From NCBI RefSeq assembly GCF_010389155.1, contig NC_057761.1, positions 20,462,501-20,526,500 of the forward strand: DNA of 64,000 bases. Reading direction: 5' to 3'. The stretch comes from Erigeron canadensis. Its lineage: Eukaryota; Streptophyta; Magnoliopsida; Asterales; Asteraceae. The notes under the pieces are model-generated. The model searched no databases and had not been told where the DNA came from. It saw only the letters and a list, made by a program, of their open reading frames with translations. Numbering within the stretch: the stretch's first letter is position 1; every line of letters begins with the position of its first letter. Positions 58,711 to 64,000 of the stretch are shown in pieces. The position numbers and the translations under genes are program-made.

Positions 58711-60256
58711 GGTGTCTTGCACTGATGTTGTAGTATATCAACCTAGTCAATACACTAAATGGACTGTTGCTCATCCCATCGAGCAGATTATTGGCAATCC
58801 AGATAGTGGGGTTCAGACTAGAAGAGCCACAAGTGATCAATGCTTGAACGTCACCTTCTTATCACTGATTGAACCGAAGAAGATTGACGAGGCTTTGGCA
58901 GATCCAAGCTGGGTTGAGGCTATGCAAAAAGAACTCAACCAGTTCGAAAGGAACAATGTTTGGGAACTTGTTCCTTGTCCTCCAGGGTTAAAGAAAGATT
59001 CCATTGGAACGAGGTGGGTCTACCGGAACAAGATGGATGAAGATGGCAATGTTGTCAGGAACAAAGCAAGAGTAGTTGCCAAGGGTTATTGTCAAGCAGA
59101 AGGTCTTCCAAGCAGACTCCAGGTTTCGTTAATGAAAAGCATCCTCACTGGGTATATAGACTAAACAAAGCTTTGTATGGTCTTCGTCAAGCCCCAAGAG
59201 CCTGGTATGACACTCTAACTAAACATCTTCTCAATAATGGTTTTCAAAGAGGTGCAATAGATAATACCTTGTTTATCTTGAAAGAAAAAGGTAATATCTT
59301 ACTGGTACAAATTTATGTTGATGACATTATATTTGGGTCAACTGATGATGGAATGTGTAAAAGGTTTTCAAAAATCATGTCTGAAGAATATGAGATGAGT
59401 TTAATGGGTGAATTAACATTTTTCTTAGGTTTACAAATTAAACAAACCATGGATGGTATTTTTATTAACCAAGAAAAATATGTCAGAGATTTGTTAAGAA
59501 AATACAAATATGATTCTATCCCATCGAAAACCACACCTATTTCAGCCCCATTAAATTTGGACTCTGACCCAAATGACAAACCAGTGGACCAAAAGAAATA
59601 TCGTGGAATGGTTGGTTCACTGATGTATTTAACTGCCAGTCGACCAGATATTATGTTTGCAACATGTCTATGTGCCAGATTTCAGGCTAATCAAAAAGAA
59701 TCACATTTGCATGCTTAAACGCATTTTCAGGTACCTGAAAGGGTGCCCTAGCCTTGGTCTTTGGTATCCCAAAGGCTCAGGGTTAGATCTAATGGGTTAT
59801 TCAGATTCAGGTCATGCAGGTTGTAAGATTGATAGAAAATCCACAACTGGTGGTTGTCACTTCCTGGGGGGAAAACTGGTGAGTTGGACCAGTAAGAAGC
59901 AGACTCCGGTCTCAATGTCTACTGCTGAGGCAGAATACATTTTTGCGGCCAGTTGTTGTGCCCAGATTCTCTGGATCAAAAACCAATTACTTGATTATGG
60001 TATGAAATACACAAGAACCCCAATTTTTTGTGACAATACCAGTGCAATTGCTATATCTCACAACGCAGTGATGCACTCAAAGACAAAGCATATTGACATC
60101 AGGTATCACTTCATTCGTGATCATGTTATGAAAGGAGACATTTAAATACATTTCATCCCCACTGATAAACAGTTAGCTGATGTCTTTACAAAACCTCTTG
60201 ATGAGAAAACTTTTAAACATCTCATCAGTGAACTGGGTATGTTAAATCCTCATTAA
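58711..60256 (+). pseudogene. Element F pol, part 2 (RT, RNase H)
   Basis: RT start [20 protein letters not shown], then a deletion of about 160 bp between YCQAEG and KQTPGF (59106) that removes [13 protein letters not shown] and its catalytic Asp. YVDDIIFGS (59310) remains. RNase H has GYSDSGHAG (second Asp of SDSD changed to Gly), STAEAEY and TKHIDIRYHF. One-base loss near 59715, TAA at 60142; natural stop at 60254-60256 after LGMLNPH. Confidence 0.9.
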
Positions 60257-60681
60257 ACTGGAGAGGCCCTCCAGTTGAGGATGGTCCAGGTGATCCTTGA
60301 TTGGTTGGAGATTGAACGCCTGACATGTCTTACGTGTCAAGACTTTTTGCTGAAAATTACTGCACTTTTTATGGGAATTGTTGAAGTTAATGGGTGAGTG
60401 GGAATACCAGCCGTCATAGCATTAAATGCTTGATGGGAGGTATTAAATGTTTTTGAATTCTCAAAATTACTGAAAATCAATTTTTACAAACTATTTCAAA
60501 ATTTGGGGATTAAAATATCTTTTCGTATATATTTTGGTAATATTTTATTACCTATATATACCCCCACTAAATACCTTTCTCATTTACTTCACTCAAAATT
60601 CTTTTCATTTACTCTTCCAATCATTCACAATTCGAGATCCCTTTCTTCTTTAAATCCAAAACCCTAAATCCAATATCACAA
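60257..60681 (+). promoter_or_regulatory. pol-ORF3 spacer with TATA box in element F
   Basis: 425 nt, no ORF. CTATATATACCCCC at 60552-60565 is 120-130 nt before the ORF3 ATG; the same box is at the same distance in B. An ACGTG core lies at 60330. Relative to B about 270 nt upstream of the box are deleted. Confidence 0.5.
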
Positions 60682-63426
60682 ATGGCTCCTAAATCATCAT
60701 CTTCTTCATCTCGTTCCCGTGATGTGAATCTACTCACTGTTGAGTATACTCCATCAGAAAATGTTTCTCGTGCTGTTGGTGCTCCCATTAGTTCTAAATT
60801 GATAAAATTAAATCCAAATAATCCAATGGCATCTCTCCAAGGGTATCAGGCCGCTGACTCTCTTATTGGGAAAATCCAATCCTTCCTTCGGATTTCTCCC
60901 CTCAACGATGCCTTTTCTCTGAACCCAAGCAAGCTGTTTCACGACTACTTGTGCGAGTTCTGGTACACAGCTTCTATTTCTGATGACTGCTCATCCATCT
61001 CCTCCTCTTTCAAGGATGGGTCAGTCCCGTGTACCATCACCACTGAGACATTGAGGGAGGCCCTTAACCTCAGTTACTGGAGACAAGATGAAAGTCTAGT
61101 GGTGATTTCCTCTAATATCAATTTCCGTCAGGTCTTCCTTGACATGGGGAATAAAGAAGTTTTGGAGGGAGATGCACTGAAGACCAAGGGATCAATCACT
61201 ATGAGAGGGCTTTCACCATCCTGGAAGTACTTCATGGTCCATTTGGTGGAAAGTTTAGGTGGGAGTTTTGGTGGTTTGGACCAGATAAACTCTTTCCAGG
61301 CAGAGATGGCATATTGCCTGTGGAATGGACTAAGGGTGGATTTCGCAAATATCCTATTTAGAAGCCTGGTGTTTAAGTTGAAAGGCAACAGGGGTCCTTG
61401 TATCCCATTCTCACGATTTCTACCCCTTTGTTTCATTCTTATTCTGGGCAGAGAAGAGTACAACAACACGCAATCCTTATACTCTGTGCCAGAACTATTA
61501 AGAAAACTGGACAACCTTGTGTCCACTTCTGATGAAGTCCAGATTTCCCCAAGAATGCTACTGGCATTCTCTAGAACTGATGCACCATCATCCGGTGAGT
61601 CAGAAAGACAACTGGGCGGGCCTCAAAATAATGAGGGACCCACTAGTTCGTCTGCAGGTGCTGTGATTGTTGCAGAAACTGGAGATCTCCCCTCAGGTAT
61701 CCAGGCGGTTCCAAAAGCAAGAAGATCTACCAAAAATAGAAGAAGATCTAGATCAGGACTTGCTGTATCTGACCAGTCATAGCCTGTGATTATGGTCCCT
61801 GAAGCAGTAGCCCATGATACTGCAACTGAGGAAAGAGCAGTTGTAGTTGAGGCTCCAATTACCTCTTTTTCAAGGCGAAGATGCTTTGGCAACGGATTCT
61901 ATAACTGATGAAACGATTGAGGAAACTCAAACTGGTCATCAGGAGTCTGAACAACCTGTTCAGCCACCCCCAACATTTATGGATCTTGGCATAAATGAGG
62001 GTGAGTTTCAGCTTGAGTCCTCGGATTCATCTGAGACTGAATCTGACCAGGAGATGGCTGATGCAACTGTACTTGATCAGCTCCCTTCTCTCCTTGGTCA
62101 ACCCCAGGAACCCCAAGTTTCAGTTTCCCCACTAAACTTACAAAGCATAGAAATACCTCCAGTATTCGCCTCTCGCCAACTACTTTCTTATATGGATGTG
62201 CCTAGAAATAGACACATCCTAACACCACCGTCGCCGTTGTTCACACCTGAGCATTCTCAGCATGAACGACAACTTAAATCTCTTCCCATCATTTCTACAA
62301 CCCCTCCTCTTCTATCAACTGATGCTACTGCAACTGGAGAACCAAACATTGTCATACCTCGTCCAGTTACACCTGTAGCTTTTAGAGCTGGTCCAGTGAC
62401 ACCTCTCCTCCGTCACTGGAAAGCCAATTTGTGTCTTTCCAAGCCGATCTCTCGAACCTTCTCATGAGGGTTGAGGAGATTCAAAAGACACTGGATAAAA
62501 ACACCAAGTCCCTCTCCAGGTACCAAAAGGATCATATGCAAAATGTCAAAGTGGTTGACCTGGGGATAAATAAGTTCTCAGCCAATGAGGACTTGATGTT
62601 TGGCAAGCTCAATGAGTTAGTGGAATCCTCCAACCAACTGGCAACATCATTAAGGGAGGCATTCGCACTGACTCAATCTGGAGTCACATTTTCGATAACC
62701 AACCTGCTGAACAATACTGTCAGATCATCAGAGGTTGATATTAAGAACTTGGAAAGGCAGGTGCAAGAACTATGTAACAAACCTGGCCTAGATGTGACTG
62801 AGCTTGGAAGTCAGTTGGCCTCTTCAATGGGTCTCAAGATTGAAGAAACTTTGGCTCTAAGTGAAAGAAGTTTAATGGAAAAGGTGATATCTGAGATCAC
62901 CAAGATTGCAGCGCCCCAGGTTGATCTCACTCCCATACCATCTGAGATCGATCGGTTGAGGTGCAGTCTTGATACACTGGCCAGCAAAGTGTCTGATCAC
63001 TCAATAGCAATATCAAATCTGACCACTGAAGTTGGTAAAGAAAAAGAGGTTGTGCAGGAAGTGGTTAAGGAAGCACCAGCACTTGGGCTCTCCCCAGATG
63101 ATTTAAGTATACTTCAAGCAATTCAAAAGAGTCAAGACACCACTTGTGGAAATGTCATGACTCAATCTCAAGAAATAAATCATATATGGAGGACAGTTCG
63201 CATGCTATGTGGAGTCTTCAAAGAGTACAAGAACATGCAATCGTGGCAGCCTCTAGATCGCTTGCCCTCCAGTCATATCGATTTTGAAGCTATTAGGCAA
63301 GGACTAGATGCTGCCAAGGGGGAAAGGTCTGTTCGTGCCCCTCGCACTCTTGTTGAAACTTCAGGTGCAGGGAAGGAGATGGTCGTTGCTACCAATACTG
63401 AGGCTGGTGAGCAGGTGATTGTTTAG
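60682..63426 (+). pseudogene. Element F ORF3
   Basis: Same protein as B's ORF3 and open over its first 366 codons. Ser-rich N-terminus, globular domain with YLCEFW and RVDFANILF, acidic/Ser-rich linker, and a long Leu/Ile/Gln-rich C-terminal region likely to form coiled coil (62431-63100). TAG at 61780, frameshifts near 61865 and 62405. The last roughly 220 codons present in B are missing: at 63417 the ORF runs into the interior of the 3' LTR and stops within nine bases. No signal peptide or membrane helix. Function unknown. Confidence 0.8.
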
Positions 63427-63772
63427 GAGAATTTCCAAGTTTAGATCAATTGTATTTCATAGGTTGTTAGGATATTTACATTCTTGTATTATCTTGGTTC
63501 CGCAACAACTTTGTATTTTATTTAAACAATTAATAAATAAAATACACTTGAAAAATACATATTGTCTCACCACTTTATATACTTGTCATTTATATTATTG
63601 CATAGTATTTACTTATTCACACTGTCACCTTAATAAGTTTACCTCTAGATAACCTGGTACACAATCAATCTAAACTGGTCCAGTCTAGATTAATTGATTG
63701 TGTTGCAAAGTTCACTCACCATTGACATAGAGGTGTCTTCAGCACCCATCTAGCAATAGTTTGGGACTTACA
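63417..63772 (+). repeat. Truncated 3' LTR of element F
   Basis: Aligns without gaps to 49923-50278 with four substitutions. The first 603 bp of the LTR and the polypurine tract are deleted. Ends GGGACTTACA. Confidence 0.95.
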
Positions 63773-64000
63773 AACCCCATTGTTATAAAAACTCCAATCA
63801 ACTCTAAAATTATTGTTGAAAGTATTGCTAAGGATAAGGAAAAAACATCTTACTTGTCATAGATTATATCACGAAATGTTTAAACAATAATTACTTTTTT
63901 ATAACTCACGAAATTACTAACCAATTATGTCTTTTTTAATATTCGTATTAAATTTTAATTTGTGACTATTTATTTTTTTAATTACCCTGACCTCCTCCCC
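63773..64000. other. AT-rich flank of element F
   Basis: Begins AACCC (probable target duplication). No gene seen. Confidence 0.6.

Larger units (their letters stand above)
49320..63772 (+). mobile_element. Element F: full-span Ty1/copia with nested solo LTR
   Basis: 5' LTR 49320-50278, PBS, gag, pol interrupted by E2 (54413-58710), the rest of pol, spacer with TATA box, ORF3, and a 3' LTR truncated to its last 356 bp. Flanks AACCA (49315-49319) and AACCC (63773-63777) look like a 5-bp target duplication with one change. The LTR overlap differs at four positions of 356. Stops in gag and pol and a deletion in RT make it dead. Confidence 0.93.

Overview
This window is a gene-poor, retroelement-dense stretch of a plant nuclear genome. 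The organism is a eudicot: there is a plant receptor-like LRR protein, a relic of the plastid S2P protease ARASP, and Ty1/copia elements of the SIRE/Maximus type that carry an extra ORF behind pol. I lean towards Asteraceae from the look of the copia families, but nothing here proves it. By my reckoning about three quarters of the window is recognisable LTR retrotransposon. A MULE relic and two small non-autonomous DNA transposons add a few percent.

Layout. 1-6235 (-): element A, a copia copy cut by the window edge and by a 100-N gap (6236-6335). 6336-17136 (-): element B, the best-preserved copy, with 5' LTR, PBS, gag, pol and ORF3, its 3' end lost in the gap. A and B are nearly identical and meet at the gap, so A may be a redundant, poorly polished contig end. 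17137-22172: AT-rich intergenic DNA with a 1.04-kb non-autonomous MULE (19259-20299, perfect 9-bp TSD) and a Tourist-like MITE (21426-21717). 22173-23180 (-): N-terminal half of an LRR receptor-like protein, with a 93-bp tandem array in its upstream region. 24382-24918 (+): ARASP-like pseudogene. 25966-26850 (-): unidentified decayed gene. 27420-29923 (+): decayed MuDR/MULE transposase. 30244-37346 (+): element D, a second copia family; most of its reverse transcriptase has been replaced by an LTR-plus-gag piece of a Ty3/gypsy element. 37354-43357 (+): element C, same family as A/B, joined directly to D's ORF3 and cut off by a truncated gypsy-type LTR (E1). 45593-49319: intergenic DNA with no gene I can name. 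49320-63772 (+): element F, a whole but dead copy of the A/B family with both LTRs (the 3' one truncated) and a nested 4.3-kb solo LTR (E2, TSD GGTGT).

How the parts work. In the copia family the LTR drives a genomic RNA primed by initiator tRNA-Met (TGGTATCAGAGC). Gag (CCHC knuckle) packages it, and pol gives protease, integrase, reverse transcriptase and RNase H in that order. Behind pol is a long third ORF of about 1,000 residues with no membrane segment and no known function. A shorter relative lies in the same place in the second family (D), and in B, F and D a TATA-like box sits about 125-135 nt ahead of it. This shared ORF3 module with its own apparent promoter is the most interesting candidate for an undescribed system here. 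Most other coding sequences are visibly broken. The only long clean ORFs are B's gag and the truncated LRR gene.
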